Source: Dictyoglomus thermophilum H-6-12 (GTDB lineage Bacteria > Dictyoglomota > Dictyoglomia > Dictyoglomales > Dictyoglomaceae). Taken from it: a stretch of 64,000 nt of DNA. Below, one piece after another: positions 42,502 through 52,427 of the stretch. Position numbers and translations under genes: made by a program. Under the pieces are notes generated by a model that did no database searches, was not told the DNA's origin, and was given only the letters and a program-made list of their open reading frames with translations. The stretch is taken from positions 758,387 to 822,386 of the forward strand of contig NC_011297.1 in the NCBI RefSeq assembly GCF_000020965.1. The letters are read 5' to 3'. Positions within the stretch are counted from its first letter, which is position 1. Each line of letters starts with the position of its first letter.

Positions 42502-43242
42502 ATGTTTAGAGATAAGGTAGCCTTAGTTACAGGGGGTAGTAGAGGTATAGGTAGAGCTATAGTGCTTTCTCTCGCAAAGGAGGGAGCAAAGGTCCTGATA
42601 AATTATAAAGGAAACGAAAAAGCAGCTATGGAGACTTTAGAAGAAGTAAAAAAGATAGGGGCGGAAGGAGAAATTTTTAGGGCGGATGTAAGTGTGGAAG
42701 AAGGGGTTGAAAAGATGTTTAATTTTATACTTGAAAAATGGGGAAGATTGGATATATTAGTGAACAATGCAGGTATAACTAAAGATAACTTGCTAATAAG
42801 AATGAAAAACGAAGAATGGGAACAAGTTATTAATACGAATTTAAAAGGTGTTTTTTACTGTACAAGAGCAGCTGTAAAAATTATGCTTAAACAAAGATAT
42901 GGGAGAATAATAAATGTCTCATCAGTAATAGGTTTAAGGGGAAATATAGGGCAAGCTAATTATGCAGCAGCAAAGGCAGGGATAATAGGTTTTACAAAGG
43001 CAGTAGCAAGAGAGGTGGCTTCAAGAGGAATTACTGTAAATGCTGTTGCTCCAGGATTTATCTTGACCGATATGACAGAGGTTTTGTCAGAAGAAATGAA
43101 GAAAAAAGTACTTGAGGAAATACCTATGGGTAGATTTGGAAACCCTGAGGATGTAGCAAATGTAGTAAAATTCCTTGCCTCTGATGAGGCTAGCTATATT
43201 ACTGGGGTGGTTTTAAGTATTGACGGAGGACTTTCTATTTAG
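42502..43242 (+). CDS. fabG: 3-oxoacyl-ACP reductase
   Basis: 246 residues, short-chain dehydrogenase fold. The cofactor loop is VTGGSRGIGRAI near residue 9, followed by NNAGIT near 88. The catalytic Ser-Tyr-Lys are in NVSSVIG and NYAAAKAG near 139-156. It performs the first reduction step of the elongation cycle, with NADPH likely. Confidence 0.95.
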   Translation: MFRDKVALVTGGSRGIGRAIVLSLAKEGAKVLINYKGNEKAAMETLEEVKKIGAEGEIFRADVSVEEGVEKMFNFILEKWGRLDILVNNAGITKDNLLIRMKNEEWEQVINTNLKGVFYCTRAAVKIMLKQRYGRIINVSSVIGLRGNIGQANYAAAKAGIIGFTKAVAREVASRGITVNAVAPGFILTDMTEVLSEEMKKKVLEEIPMGRFGNPEDVANVVKFLASDEASYITGVVLSIDGGLSI

Positions 43243-43285
43243 TATTTTTTATAAAGTCAACATTAAGAAGGAGGTGAATGTGTAA

Positions 43286-43525
43286 ATGGATGAGAGCACC
43301 ATTTTTGAAAAAGTCAAAAAAATAATTGTAGATCAGCTCAGGGTAGATGAGAGTCTTGTTACCATGGACTCAAACATTCAAGAGGATTTAGGGGCTGATT
43401 CCTTGGATGCAGTAGAGTTAATTATGGCACTAGAAGAAGAATTTGGTATTGATGTTCAAGATGAAGAGGCAGAGAACTTCAAAACTGTCGGAGACGTAGT
43501 AAGGTATATAGAAAAGAAACTTTAA
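43286..43525 (+). CDS. acpP: Acyl carrier protein
   Basis: 79 residues, acidic. The phosphopantetheine serine is in [18 protein letters not shown] near residue 39. The GGAGGTGA ribosome binding site is strong. It carries the growing acyl chains. A 9-base-pair hairpin with a T tract follows, probably setting the high ACP to FabF ratio. Confidence 0.97.
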   Translation: MDESTIFEKVKKIIVDQLRVDESLVTMDSNIQEDLGADSLDAVELIMALEEEFGIDVQDEEAENFKTVGDVVRYIEKKL

Positions 43526-43534
43526 TTTTTAGCA

Positions 43535-43571
43535 AAGGGTACTGGTAGGAGAGTCCAGTACCCTTATTTTT
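43535..43571 (+). terminator. Hairpin between acpP and fabF
   Basis: GGGTACTGG (43537-43545) pairs with CCAGTACCC (43555-43563), followed by TTATTTTT. It lies inside an otherwise continuous operon, so partial termination is likely. Confidence 0.8.
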
Positions 43572-43590
43572 AAAGGGGGTATTTGATTTA

Positions 43591-44844
43591 ATGAGGAGAA
43601 GGGTTGTAATCACGGGTCTTGGGGTTATTTCTCCAGTAGGGATTGGAAAAGACATTTTCTGGGAAAATATTAAAAAAGGTAAATCAGGAATTTCTCGTAT
43701 TTCAAAGTTTTCGGTTGACGATTTTCCAACAAAGATTGCGGGCGAAGTAAAGGACTTTAATCCTGAGGATTTTATAGATAAAAGAGAGGCAAGAAGGCTT
43801 GATAGATTTTCACAGTTTGCTATTGCAGCTACAAAACTTGCCCTCGAAGACTCAGGTTGGAATCCTACTGAGGAGGAAAAAGAGAATACAGCTGTCATTG
43901 TTACCTCTGGCATAGGAGGTTTTGAAACCTTAGAAAACCAATTTAGGACTTTGTTTGAAAAGGGACCAAATAGGATTAGTCCCTTTTTGATTCCTATGGT
44001 TATTATAAATATAGCTTCTGGGAATATCTCAATATTCTTTGGATTTAAAGGACCAAATTATTCTCCTGTTTCTGCTTGTGCTTCTTCTGCTCATGCTATT
44101 GGAATCGGTTATAGATTGGTTTCCTCGGGTGAAGCAGATTTTGCTATAGTTGGAGGTAGCGAGGCTTCTATAACCCCTATGGGGATTGCTGGATTTTGTG
44201 CTTTACAAGCCTTGTCTACGAGAAATGATGAGCCGGAAAAGGCAAGTAGGCCTTTTGATGCAAAAAGAGACGGTTTTGTGATGGGAGAAGGAGCAGGAAT
44301 TCTTATTCTTGAGGAACTTAATCATGCATTGGATAGAGGAGCAAGAATATACGCTGAAATTGTAGGGTTTGGCGCATCTGATGATGCATATCATATTACT
44401 GCTCCAGATCCTGAAGGAAATGGTGCAGTTTTATCTATGAAAAGGGCAATTAAAGATGCAAATATAAGGCCAGAGGAAATTAATTATATCAATGCTCATG
44501 GAACTTCCACTAAGCTGAATGATAAAATTGAAACTCTTGCTATTAAGAAGGTTTTTGGAGAATATGCATACAAAATTCCTGTTAGTTCTACTAAGTCGAT
44601 GATTGGGCATCTTCTTGGTGCAGCAGCATCTGTAGAATCTATAGCTACAGTTCTTTCTATATATGAAGGAATACTTCATCCTACTATAAATTATGAGGAA
44701 AAAGATCCAGAATGTGATCTGGACTACGTACCTAATGTGGCACGCAAGTGGGATGTAAAATATGCTTTAAAGAATTCCTTTGGGTTTGGAGGGCAAAACG
44801 CTACTTTGATATTCAAAAAATACGAGGATGGAAAAAAAGAGTAA
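43591..44844 (+). CDS. fabF: 3-oxoacyl-ACP synthase II
   Basis: 417 residues. The Cys-His-His set is present: SACASSAHAIG near residue 163, NAHGTSTKLND near 302 and KSMIGHLLGAA near 338. It elongates acyl-ACP with malonyl-ACP. The rnc start lies within its last 17 bases. Confidence 0.96.
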   Translation: MRRRVVITGLGVISPVGIGKDIFWENIKKGKSGISRISKFSVDDFPTKIAGEVKDFNPEDFIDKREARRLDRFSQFAIAATKLALEDSGWNPTEEEKENTAVIVTSGIGGFETLENQFRTLFEKGPNRISPFLIPMVIINIASGNISIFFGFKGPNYSPVSACASSAHAIGIGYRLVSSGEADFAIVGGSEASITPMGIAGFCALQALSTRNDEPEKASRPFDAKRDGFVMGEGAGILILEELNHALDRGARIYAEIVGFGASDDAYHITAPDPEGNGAVLSMKRAIKDANIRPEEINYINAHGTSTKLNDKIETLAIKKVFGEYAYKIPVSSTKSMIGHLLGAAASVESIATVLSIYEGILHPTINYEEKDPECDLDYVPNVARKWDVKYALKNSFGFGGQNATLIFKKYEDGKKE

Positions 44845-45541
44845 CAAACTAAGAAATATAGATCTGGATGAGATATTATCTAAGGTAAAAGAAAAAACGG
44901 GAATTTCTTTTGATAACAAGAATCTAATAATAGAGGCTTTAACTCATCCTTCTTTTAAGCATGAAAATCCTCATTTTGAGTATGATAATCAAAGATTAGA
45001 GTTTCTTGGTGATGCAGTATTGAATATGATAATCACTGAAATACTATTTCAAAGATATAAAGAGGCTTCAGAAGGTATTTTAACCCAAAAAAGGATCTAT
45101 ATGGTAAAGGAAGAAACTTTGTATAAAAAAGCCAAAAGTCTCAATTTAGGTGATTTGATTTTATTAGGAAAAGGAGAGGAAAAACAGGGTGGTAGGGAGA
45201 AGATCTCCATTCTAAGTGATCTTTTTGAGGCTTTTATTGGTGCTCTTTATTTGGATAAAGGATACGAATTTACAAAGAATTTTGTGGAAAGAATCTTTAG
45301 AGAAGAAATAGAAAGTGTAGAAATGGAAATTGACTGGAAGAATCTTTTACAATCCCAACTTATGAAAGAGGGAAAGAAACCCTCATATATTGTTACCCGT
45401 GAAGAAGGTCCGGAACATAACAAGATTTTTTATGTGGAGTTATGGATCGATAATAATAAAATAGCAGAAGGCGAAGGTAAAACTAAAAGGGAGGCTGAAA
45501 TCAAAGCAGCTAAGATAGCTTTGGAGAAGATGAGAAGATGA
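44828..45541 (+). CDS. rnc: Ribonuclease III
   Basis: 237 residues. The catalytic domain has the signature NQRLEFLGDAVLN near residue 56 and the downstream acidic site SDLFEAFIGALYLD near 130. A dsRNA-binding domain follows (about 160-235, ending KREAEIKAAKIALEKM). It processes rRNA and structured mRNAs. It overlaps both fabF and smc. Confidence 0.95.
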   Translation: MEKKSNKLRNIDLDEILSKVKEKTGISFDNKNLIIEALTHPSFKHENPHFEYDNQRLEFLGDAVLNMIITEILFQRYKEASEGILTQKRIYMVKEETLYKKAKSLNLGDLILLGKGEEKQGGREKISILSDLFEAFIGALYLDKGYEFTKNFVERIFREEIESVEMEIDWKNLLQSQLMKEGKKPSYIVTREEGPEHNKIFYVELWIDNNKIAEGEGKTKREAEIKAAKIALEKMRR

Positions 45542-48500
45542 TTTATCTAAAGAGTTTAGAGCTTACCAATTTTAAGTCATTTATTGGGAATAATAAAATT
45601 CCTTTTTCTCAAAATTTTACTGTCATCACAGGCCCTAATGGAAGTGGTAAAAGTAATATATTGGATGCTATTCGTTGGGTGCTTGGTGAGCAAAGAGTAA
45701 AAACTTTGAGGGCTGAAAAAACTGATGAAGTTATATTTGGTGGAAACAAATTTTATTCCCAAGCTAATTATGCGAAAGTAGAACTTTGTTTGAATATTTT
45801 TGGCGAAGATTATTTCATTACTCGCAAAATATATAGGGATGAAGATAGCGAATATTATATAAATGGCAAAATGGTTAGACTGAAAGATATTCAGCTATTT
45901 CTTAATAATTTTGGATTAGGTAGGTATGGCTTTGCTTTTTTAGGACAAGGAGAGATTGAAGATCTGATTTTGAAAGAAAATGGAAGAATAAGGGAGTTGA
46001 TAGAGAATATTGCTGGCATCTCAGGATATCATGAGAAAGTAAAGGAATTGATGTTAAAATTAGAGGTAATTGAGAGTAAGTGGAATGAGCTTGAGGAGAA
46101 AAGGAGGGATCTTTTCACAGTTGTTGAAGGATTAAGAAAGGAAGTAAGGATTGCTGAAAGATATGATGTATTGAAAAGTAAGTTGGAAGATGTTAGAACT
46201 ACATTGGCTTTTATCAGTCTTAAAAAATTAAGAGAAAACATTGATAGATATTTAGAGGAAGAAGAAAAGATCGAAAAGAGAATCTTAGAATTAAATGAGT
46301 TGATTAATGTAAACTCGGTAAAGCGTGAAGAACTCAGTGATGAATACAGAAAAATCGAGAAGGATTTATTGAAACTAAGAGAGATTCTAGAGAATATAGA
46401 TAAAAAGGTTTATGAGGTAACTCTAAAAGAAAATGTTTACCGAGAGAAGGAAAGGCTTATTGGAGATAGTTTAAGAAAGATTGAGAAGGAAAAGATTCTT
46501 TTAAAGGAAAAAATTCTTGATCTAGAAACAAAAGAAAAGGAAATTGTCGAACTTCTTAAAAATTTTGATTATGATGATTTTTCAAAAATTGAGGCAGAGC
46601 TTAAAGAGAAAGAAAACAGACTCCAAGAACTTATCTTAAATAAGGGAAAACTAGAGGATAAAATAAGAGCTTTTGAACCTATTTTAAAAGAACAGACAAG
46701 TATTGAAGACATAAAAATTAAAAGAGAAAGTTTGGAAGGTTTTATTACAAAATATAGAAGGAAAATTGAAATCTTACAGAAAGTAAAAGAAGAAATCGAA
46801 GTTAAACTTACAGAAGAAAACAGAATTTTAAGAAGAAAAAAAGATGTTTATGAGAATAACAAATTGGAAATACTGAAACTTAACAATATTCTTGCAGAAT
46901 TAAAGGAGGCTACTTTTGAAAATCTTCCTCGTGGGGTTAGAGAATTATTATTACATAAAAAAGATAGAGTTCATGATATTGTTAAAAATATTATCAATGT
47001 GCCAAAGGAATATCTTGTTGCTATATATAATCTTTTAGGTAATACCATATATGACATTGTTGTGGATAATGAGGATGTTGCAAAGGAACTTATAGGTTAT
47101 TTAAAAGATAAAAAACTTGGGTGGGCTACTTTTAGACCTCTTACATTATGTAGAGATGAAAGAATAAAGGAAATACCTAAAGATATTTTGGAGAATGCTG
47201 TAAGAGCAATAGATGTGGTAAGTTATGATCTGAAATATGATAAGTTAGTCAAAAACGTACTAGGTAATGTTCTAATTTTCACAGATTTCCAAACAGCCTC
47301 AATGCACAAAAATTTGCTATGGGACGGCTGGAGGATTGTGACCCTTCAAGGAGAGGTTTTTCATCCCTCGGGTACTATAAGTGGGGGTGTAAGGTTTGGT
47401 GTTGAGGCAACGCTTAACACCGAGAGAGCAATATTTGAAACTGAGGAAAAAATAAAGGATTATAGTGAGGCAAATGTGTTTCTAAAAAGAGATATAGAAG
47501 ATTTAGAGAATAGTATTAATAAAAATAGAAAGTTGAGACAAAAATTAGAGAATTTGATTACAAAAATAGAGTCTAAAATAAATGAAAAGGAAAAAGAGAT
47601 AAGAGAGATTGAAAGTAAGCTTAGATTGTATGAAGATTACTTGAAAGAGGGAAAGAACATTTTAGAAGAATTTGAAAGATTGTCAAATGAAGTTGAAAGA
47701 ACAAAGTTAGAATTTGAGAATCTTAGAAAGAGTTATGATGATAAAAGATTTAAGAAGATTGAGACAGAGAAGGATTTAGTTGTAGTTAAAAAAGATTTAA
47801 AAGAACTAAATGGGCGCCTATTTAATTTAGAGGAAGAGGAAAAAAGATTTAAGGAAGAGTTGAAGCTTTTGGAAAAGGCTTTAGAAGATTTTAAAGTTGA
47901 ATATGAGAATATAAGAAGGGAAAAAGAAATTTTTATGGATGAAAATAAAAAGGTTCTTGAAGAAGGAGAAAGAATTAAAAATGAGATAAAAAAGCTTGAG
48001 AGAGAATGGCAAAAATTGAGAGAGGAATTTGTAGTACTGGAAGAAAGAAAAAAAGATATTAAAGAAAGAATAAAAGATCTAGAATTTGAATATCAGAGAA
48101 ATTATCGGGAAGGTTTAGAGATTAAAATGGATCTTCCAGAAGAGGATTTAAAGAGATTAGAAATTGAGATATTACAGGAGATGGAATCATTAGGTCCAAT
48201 TAATTTTCTTGCTAAAGCTAAGTTGGAAGAGGAGGAAGCCAAATATAATTCTCTTGTTTTCCAGATAGAAGATATTGAAGGGTCTATTAATTCCTTAAAA
48301 AAGATTATAAAAGATACAAGGGAAGAGGCAGAAAGAAGATTTTTAAAGGCTTTTGAAGAGTTTAAAATTAAGGCTAAAAATAATTGGAAATTATTCTTCC
48401 CTAATGCAGAACTTGATTTGTTAGTTGAAAGCGAAGAAGATATTCTTGATTCAGATATAAGTTTGAGGATTTACTCTCAGAAGAAGAATTGGAGAAATTT

Positions 48501-48792
48501 ATTAATGCTTTCTGGGGGAGAAAAAAGTATAGTAGGAATTGTGCTTCTTTTGTCAGCAGTGGAACTTGCTTCTGTAAATTTCTGTTTTTGGGATGAGATA
48601 GATGCAGCTTTAGATAATCAGAATGCTCAAATTTTAGGTAAGAAGATAAAGGAATTAAGTGAGAGAAATCAATTTATTCTAATTAGTCATAATCCAGTAT
48701 TAATGCAATATGCAGATGTAATATATGGAGTAACTTTGAATGAAAAGGGATCTTCTCAAGTTTTATCTTGGAAAGTAAAAGAGGAGGTATAG
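45538..48792 (+). CDS. smc: Chromosome segregation protein SMC
   Basis: 1084 residues, somewhat shorter than the usual 1150-1190. The N-terminal ATPase half has Walker A GPNGSGKSNILDAIRW near residue 32. Two long coiled-coil arms (about 165-480 and 640-890) flank a hinge with a glycine-rich SGGVRFG near 617. The C-terminal half has the signature LSGGEKS near 993 and Walker B FCFWDEIDAALD near 1017. It compacts and segregates the chromosome together with ScpA/ScpB, which are not in this window. Its Glu/Lys-rich arms explain the short shadow frames on the other strand. Confidence 0.95.
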   Translation: MIYLKSLELTNFKSFIGNNKIPFSQNFTVITGPNGSGKSNILDAIRWVLGEQRVKTLRAEKTDEVIFGGNKFYSQANYAKVELCLNIFGEDYFITRKIYRDEDSEYYINGKMVRLKDIQLFLNNFGLGRYGFAFLGQGEIEDLILKENGRIRELIENIAGISGYHEKVKELMLKLEVIESKWNELEEKRRDLFTVVEGLRKEVRIAERYDVLKSKLEDVRTTLAFISLKKLRENIDRYLEEEEKIEKRILELNELINVNSVKREELSDEYRKIEKDLLKLREILENIDKKVYEVTLKENVYREKERLIGDSLRKIEKEKILLKEKILDLETKEKEIVELLKNFDYDDFSKIEAELKEKENRLQELILNKGKLEDKIRAFEPILKEQTSIEDIKIKRESLEGFITKYRRKIEILQKVKEEIEVKLTEENRILRRKKDVYENNKLEILKLNNILAELKEATFENLPRGVRELLLHKKDRVHDIVKNIINVPKEYLVAIYNLLGNTIYDIVVDNEDVAKELIGYLKDKKLGWATFRPLTLCRDERIKEIPKDILENAVRAIDVVSYDLKYDKLVKNVLGNVLIFTDFQTASMHKNLLWDGWRIVTLQGEVFHPSGTISGGVRFGVEATLNTERAIFETEEKIKDYSEANVFLKRDIEDLENSINKNRKLRQKLENLITKIESKINEKEKEIREIESKLRLYEDYLKEGKNILEEFERLSNEVERTKLEFENLRKSYDDKRFKKIETEKDLVVVKKDLKELNGRLFNLEEEEKRFKEELKLLEKALEDFKVEYENIRREKEIFMDENKKVLEEGERIKNEIKKLEREWQKLREEFVVLEERKKDIKERIKDLEFEYQRNYREGLEIKMDLPEEDLKRLEIEILQEMESLGPINFLAKAKLEEEEAKYNSLVFQIEDIEGSINSLKKIIKDTREEAERRFLKAFEEFKIKAKNNWKLFFPNAELDLLVESEEDILDSDISLRIYSQKKNWRNLLMLSGGEKSIVGIVLLLSAVELASVNFCFWDEIDAALDNQNAQILGKKIKELSERNQFILISHNPVLMQYADVIYGVTLNEKGSSQVLSWKVKEEV

Positions 48793-48794
48793 AA

Positions 48795-49688
48795 TTGAGT
48801 TTTTGGGACAGATTGCCTAAAATAAAAGGATTTGCTGAGAGATTACAAAATATTCTTAAGTTCTCAAGAGTTGACGATAATCTTTTAGATGAACTTGAGA
48901 TGGAATTTATACAAAGCGATTTAGGGCTTGAGCTTACTAACGAGATCATAAGTGAAATAAGAAAAAGAAAAATAACAAATACCCCGGAATTAAGAGACTT
49001 TTTATTTAATTATCTAAAAGCTATTTTGGAGAACTTAGATTACAGACTTGATCTTCTTGAGGATAGATTAAATGTGGTTGTTTTTATAGGCGTAAATGGT
49101 ACAGGAAAAACAAGTACTGTGGGTAAATTTGCATATTACCTTAAAGGTTTAGGATATTCTCCTATTATAGCTGCTGCAGATACTTTTAGAGCTGCAGCTA
49201 TTGATCAGGTCAAGATATGGGGAGAGAGAGTAGGAGTTGAGGTGATAGCTCAAAAAGAAGGAGCAGACCCGGGTGCAGTTGTGTTCAACGCTATTGAGGC
49301 TGCAAGAGCGAGAAATAAGAATGTTCTTCTTGTAGATACTGCTGGTAGAATGCATACTAAAAGTAATTTAATTGAGGAGCTCAAAAAAATAAATAGAGTA
49401 GTAGAAAGAACTTTAGGATATGGACCTTCAGAAAATCTTATAGTTATAGATGCTACCTTAGGCCAGAATGTAATAAGGCAGGTAGAAACTTTTCATAATG
49501 CAGTGAATTTAACCGGAGCTGTTTTAACAAAGCTGGATGGAACTGCAAAGGGAGGAGTAATATTTAATGTGGTGAGAAGATTCAATATACCAGTAAAACT
49601 TGTGACTATAGGAGAAGGGGTAGAGGATTTGAAGGTTTTTGACCCTAACGAGTTCATTGAGTCATTTATACCGGAGGTTAAGGTATGA
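48795..49688 (+). CDS. ftsY: Signal recognition particle receptor FtsY
   Basis: 297 residues from the TTG at 48795 (MSFWDRLPKIKGFAERL), six bases after GAGGAGGT; an upstream ATG would overlap smc and this site. The NG domain has GVNGTGKTSTVGKFA near residue 96, DTFRAAAIDQVKIWGERV near 126, DTAGRMHTKSNLIEEL near 178 and TKLDGTAKGG near 245. It is the short form without an acidic A domain. It delivers ribosome-SRP complexes to the translocon. Confidence 0.96.
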   Translation: MSFWDRLPKIKGFAERLQNILKFSRVDDNLLDELEMEFIQSDLGLELTNEIISEIRKRKITNTPELRDFLFNYLKAILENLDYRLDLLEDRLNVVVFIGVNGTGKTSTVGKFAYYLKGLGYSPIIAAADTFRAAAIDQVKIWGERVGVEVIAQKEGADPGAVVFNAIEAARARNKNVLLVDTAGRMHTKSNLIEELKKINRVVERTLGYGPSENLIVIDATLGQNVIRQVETFHNAVNLTGAVLTKLDGTAKGGVIFNVVRRFNIPVKLVTIGEGVEDLKVFDPNEFIESFIPEVKV

Positions 49689-50134
49689 TAAGGAAGGCTA
49701 AGGTAGAAGATATTCCTGAGATTCATAAATTGATTAATGAGTTTGCAGAAAAAGGTTTGCTTCTTCCCAGATCTTTAAGTGATCTTTATGAAAATATTAG
49801 AGATTTTTACATCCTTGTTATTGATGGAAAGGTAGTAGGAACATCAGCTTTGCATATAATATGGGAAGATTTAGGCGAGGTTAGGTCAGTGATTGTTAGG
49901 GATGAGTATAGGGGTAAGGGATATGGTAAGAAGCTTGTAGATACATGTTTGAGAGAGGCCAAATTCTTAGGATTAAAACGAGTACTTGCACTGACATATA
50001 TACCAGAGTATTTCAAGAAGCTTGGCTTTGTAGAGATAGACAAAAGGACATTACCTTTTAAGGTTTGGAGCGATTGTGTTAAGTGTCCAAAATTTCCAGA
50101 TTGTGGAGAAATAGCTCTTCTATATTACTTATGA
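49685..50134 (+). CDS. GNAT acetyltransferase (ArgA-like)
   Basis: 149 residues. The acetyl-CoA loop is RDEYRGKGYGKKLVD near residue 72 and the C-terminal part of the GNAT fold is IPEYFKKLGFVEIDK near 105. The cysteine-containing tail (VWSDCVKCPKFPDCGEIAL) matches single-domain N-acetylglutamate synthases that start arginine synthesis. No arg genes lie nearby, so the substrate is a family-level guess. It overlaps ftsY by 4 bases and lspA by 4 bases. Confidence 0.8.
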   Translation: MIRKAKVEDIPEIHKLINEFAEKGLLLPRSLSDLYENIRDFYILVIDGKVVGTSALHIIWEDLGEVRSVIVRDEYRGKGYGKKLVDTCLREAKFLGLKRVLALTYIPEYFKKLGFVEIDKRTLPFKVWSDCVKCPKFPDCGEIALLYYL

Positions 50135-50523
50135 AGTATTTAGTAGTTCTTATAATTTTTATCTTAGATAGGATTACCAAAGAACTTGCTGAAAGGGGCT
50201 ACTTCAGTAAGATTAATGTGGATTTTTTTCTAAGTTTTTTTCTTACTCACAATTATGGAATTGCTTTTGGAATTGAGTTTACAAGAAAGATCATCCTATT
50301 TTTTAATTTAATAGCTTTAATTGTCCTTATTATCTTATATAAGAGGTATGAATTTTTAGGTTTAGCTTTCATTTTGGGTGGGCTTCTTGGCAATTTATAT
50401 GATAGAGTTTTTTATGGATATGTGATAGACTTTATTCATCTGAAGAACTTTTTCGTTTTTAATTTGGCAGATCTGTTTATTACTTTAGGAGGGGTTTTGG
50501 TGTTTTTTAAACTAATAAAATAA
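50131..50523 (+). CDS. lspA: Lipoprotein signal peptidase
   Basis: 130 residues from the ATG at 50131, which overlaps the acetyltransferase stop. A longer frame upstream is only read-through of that gene. Four membrane helices are visible. The aspartyl protease motifs are GGLLGNLYDRVFYGYVIDFIH near residue 85 and FNLADLFI near 110. It cleaves prolipoproteins after Lgt has modified them, and lgt is the next gene. Confidence 0.93.
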   Translation: MKYLVVLIIFILDRITKELAERGYFSKINVDFFLSFFLTHNYGIAFGIEFTRKIILFFNLIALIVLIILYKRYEFLGLAFILGGLLGNLYDRVFYGYVIDFIHLKNFFVFNLADLFITLGGVLVFFKLIK

Positions 50524-50544
50524 AGAAGGAGGTCGAGAGGAAGG

Positions 50545-51375
50545 ATGTATCCAAAATTACTTACGATTCCACAATTCCAGTTTTTGAAGTATAAAATAGG
50601 ACCAATTGTTATCTATTCATGGGGAACTTTTGTGGCTCTTGGTTTTCTTATTGGTATTCTTCTTGCTATGAGATGGGCTAAGAAAGAAAATATTGATCCA
50701 GATCACGTTCTTAATGTAGCAGTATGGAGCATAATCTCTTCTATAATAGGTGCAAGGGCAGTTTATGTTATTAAATATTGGAATGCTTATAAAACTAACC
50801 CAATCACAATTCTTCATTTATGGGACGGCGGATTAATATTTTTTGGTGGCTTTTTCGTAGCACTAATAGTAGTTTTGCTTTATATTAGAAAATACAAGAT
50901 TGATTATTGGAAGTTCTTAGATATATTAGCTCCTGCCGTTACCATAGGAAGTGCTATTGGCAGAATTGGTTGTTTTCTTAATGGGTGTTGTTATGGATAT
51001 GAAACTCCACTTCTTTGGGGAGTGAAGTTTCCAAATGTCTATGGTTATAGGCATGCTACGGAGCTTTATTATACAGTTGCTTTCCTTATCGTATTTATAT
51101 ATCTTTTGAGGGTTAAAAGTAGGAAGACTTTTGATGGAGAAGTAGCAACTAATTTCTTCATTTACTATTCCTTTGCCTTTTTTATAGTAGAAATCTTTAG
51201 AGACAATCCACGTAATTTCCTATATTTAACAGGATCTCAAACAGTTTCTTTACTCCTAATTGCTTTTGGCATCTATGCTTATAGAAGAAGAAAGGCTGGT
51301 CGTCCTATAATTCCCGAGCAGTGTCTCTTTTGGAAAGTTATGACCACAAAACCTAAAGTTAGCAAAAAGAGATAA
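50545..51375 (+). CDS. lgt: Prolipoprotein diacylglyceryl transferase
   Basis: 276 residues with about seven membrane helices. The signature GSAIGRIGCFLNGCCYG lies near residue 134. The N-terminal YSWGTFVALGFLIGILLA and HLWDGGLIFFGGFF segments are typical. It transfers diacylglycerol to the lipobox cysteine and works directly before LspA. No terminator follows in the 1-base gap to the convergent ddl; a T-tailed hairpin lies inside ddl instead. Confidence 0.94.
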   Translation: MYPKLLTIPQFQFLKYKIGPIVIYSWGTFVALGFLIGILLAMRWAKKENIDPDHVLNVAVWSIISSIIGARAVYVIKYWNAYKTNPITILHLWDGGLIFFGGFFVALIVVLLYIRKYKIDYWKFLDILAPAVTIGSAIGRIGCFLNGCCYGYETPLLWGVKFPNVYGYRHATELYYTVAFLIVFIYLLRVKSRKTFDGEVATNFFIYYSFAFFIVEIFRDNPRNFLYLTGSQTVSLLLIAFGIYAYRRRKAGRPIIPEQCLFWKVMTTKPKVSKKR

Positions 51376-51376
51376 G

Positions 51377-52312
51377 TTATATGTTTTTAAGGGTTGCTTT
51401 TATAAAACTATCTATAAGTTCAGGAAAGTCTATACCAAAGGCTTTTGCGGCTTCTGGATATAGACTTGTCTCGGTCATTCCAGGAATAGTGTTAACTTCT
51501 AATACATAGATATGGTTTGTATTTTCCTCTACGATCATATCAACTCTTGATAGATGTCTGCACCCAAGGGCTTGGTGAGCTAAAATACCAAGCCCTTGGG
51601 CTTTTTCGTATACTTCTTTGGGAAGTCTCGCAGGAATAATATGATCTGAGAGTCCTGGAGTATATTTAGTTTCATAATCATAAAAGCCTGTTTTAGGTAT
51701 AATCTCTATAAGGGGTAAACATACAGGATTATTAATATCGTAGATTCCTGCTGTAATCTCTTTTCCCTTTATATATTCCTCGATGATTATATTTTCATCA
51801 TATTTAAAAGCCAATTCTATACCTTTTAATAGTTCTTCTTCTGTGCTTGCTAATGAAAGCCCAATAGTAGATCCTTGAGTTGCAGGCTTTATGATCCAAG
51901 GTTTTTTTAATTTTGATACATTTTTTACAATATTATTTAAATCTTTTGTTTCAAGCTCCTTTTTAGATAATTCTATCCATTTAGGAGTTGGAATATTGTG
52001 AAAGGTAAATATTTTTTTTGCCATTGTTTTGTCAAGGGCAAGGGCACTTGCAAGGACTCCAGATCCTACATATGGAATACCAAGAAGCTCGAGTAATCCT
52101 TGAATGGTTCCATCTTCTCCATATTTTCCATGGGCAGATATAATGGCTACATTTATATTTGCTTTTTTAATGTTCTCTACTACATTTTCATCAATGGGAA
52201 TCTCAATGTAATCGTAACCTTTTAACTTTAAAGCATTTACAATGTTTCGAGCTGTTTTAAAAGCAATCTCTTTTTCACTTGATTTTACACCGATAAGAAC
52301 ACCAATTTTCAT
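51377..52312 (-). CDS. ddl: D-alanine--D-alanine ligase
   Basis: 311 residues from the ATG at 52312 (MKIGVLIGVKSSEKEIAFKT), preceded by AAAGGAG. A longer frame upstream crosses the intergenic region. ATP-grasp signatures are present: AISAHGKYGEDGTIQGLLELLGIPYVGSG near residue 60, PWIIKPATQGSTIGL near 138, EEYIKGKEITAGI near 180, and EVNTIPGMTETSLYP near 272. It makes the D-Ala-D-Ala unit of peptidoglycan. It stands alone, divergent from the S4 protein gene. Confidence 0.94.
   Translation of the reverse strand: MKIGVLIGVKSSEKEIAFKTARNIVNALKLKGYDYIEIPIDENVVENIKKANINVAIISAHGKYGEDGTIQGLLELLGIPYVGSGVLASALALDKTMAKKIFTFHNIPTPKWIELSKKELETKDLNNIVKNVSKLKKPWIIKPATQGSTIGLSLASTEEELLKGIELAFKYDENIIIEEYIKGKEITAGIYDINNPVCLPLIEIIPKTGFYDYETKYTPGLSDHIIPARLPKEVYEKAQGLGILAHQALGCRHLSRVDMIVEENTNHIYVLEVNTIPGMTETSLYPEAAKAFGIDFPELIDSFIKATLKNI
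51563..51606 (+). terminator. Terminator-like hairpin inside ddl, facing lgt
   Basis: A perfect 13-base inverted repeat (CCCAAGGGCTTGG at 51563-51575, its complement at 51588-51600) is followed on the plus strand by CTTTTT. It lies in the ddl coding region and could stop read-through from the lspA-lgt operon about 200 bases after the lgt stop. Confidence 0.6.
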
Positions 52313-52427
52313 AAAGTAAAGATTCTCCTTTCTTTTCCTAAGGTCTATTAGAAAAATTTTACACTTAATTTTTGTTTTTATAAAGATGAATCTTGTTATA
52401 ATAGAAATCAAAAAAGGAGGAAGTTTA

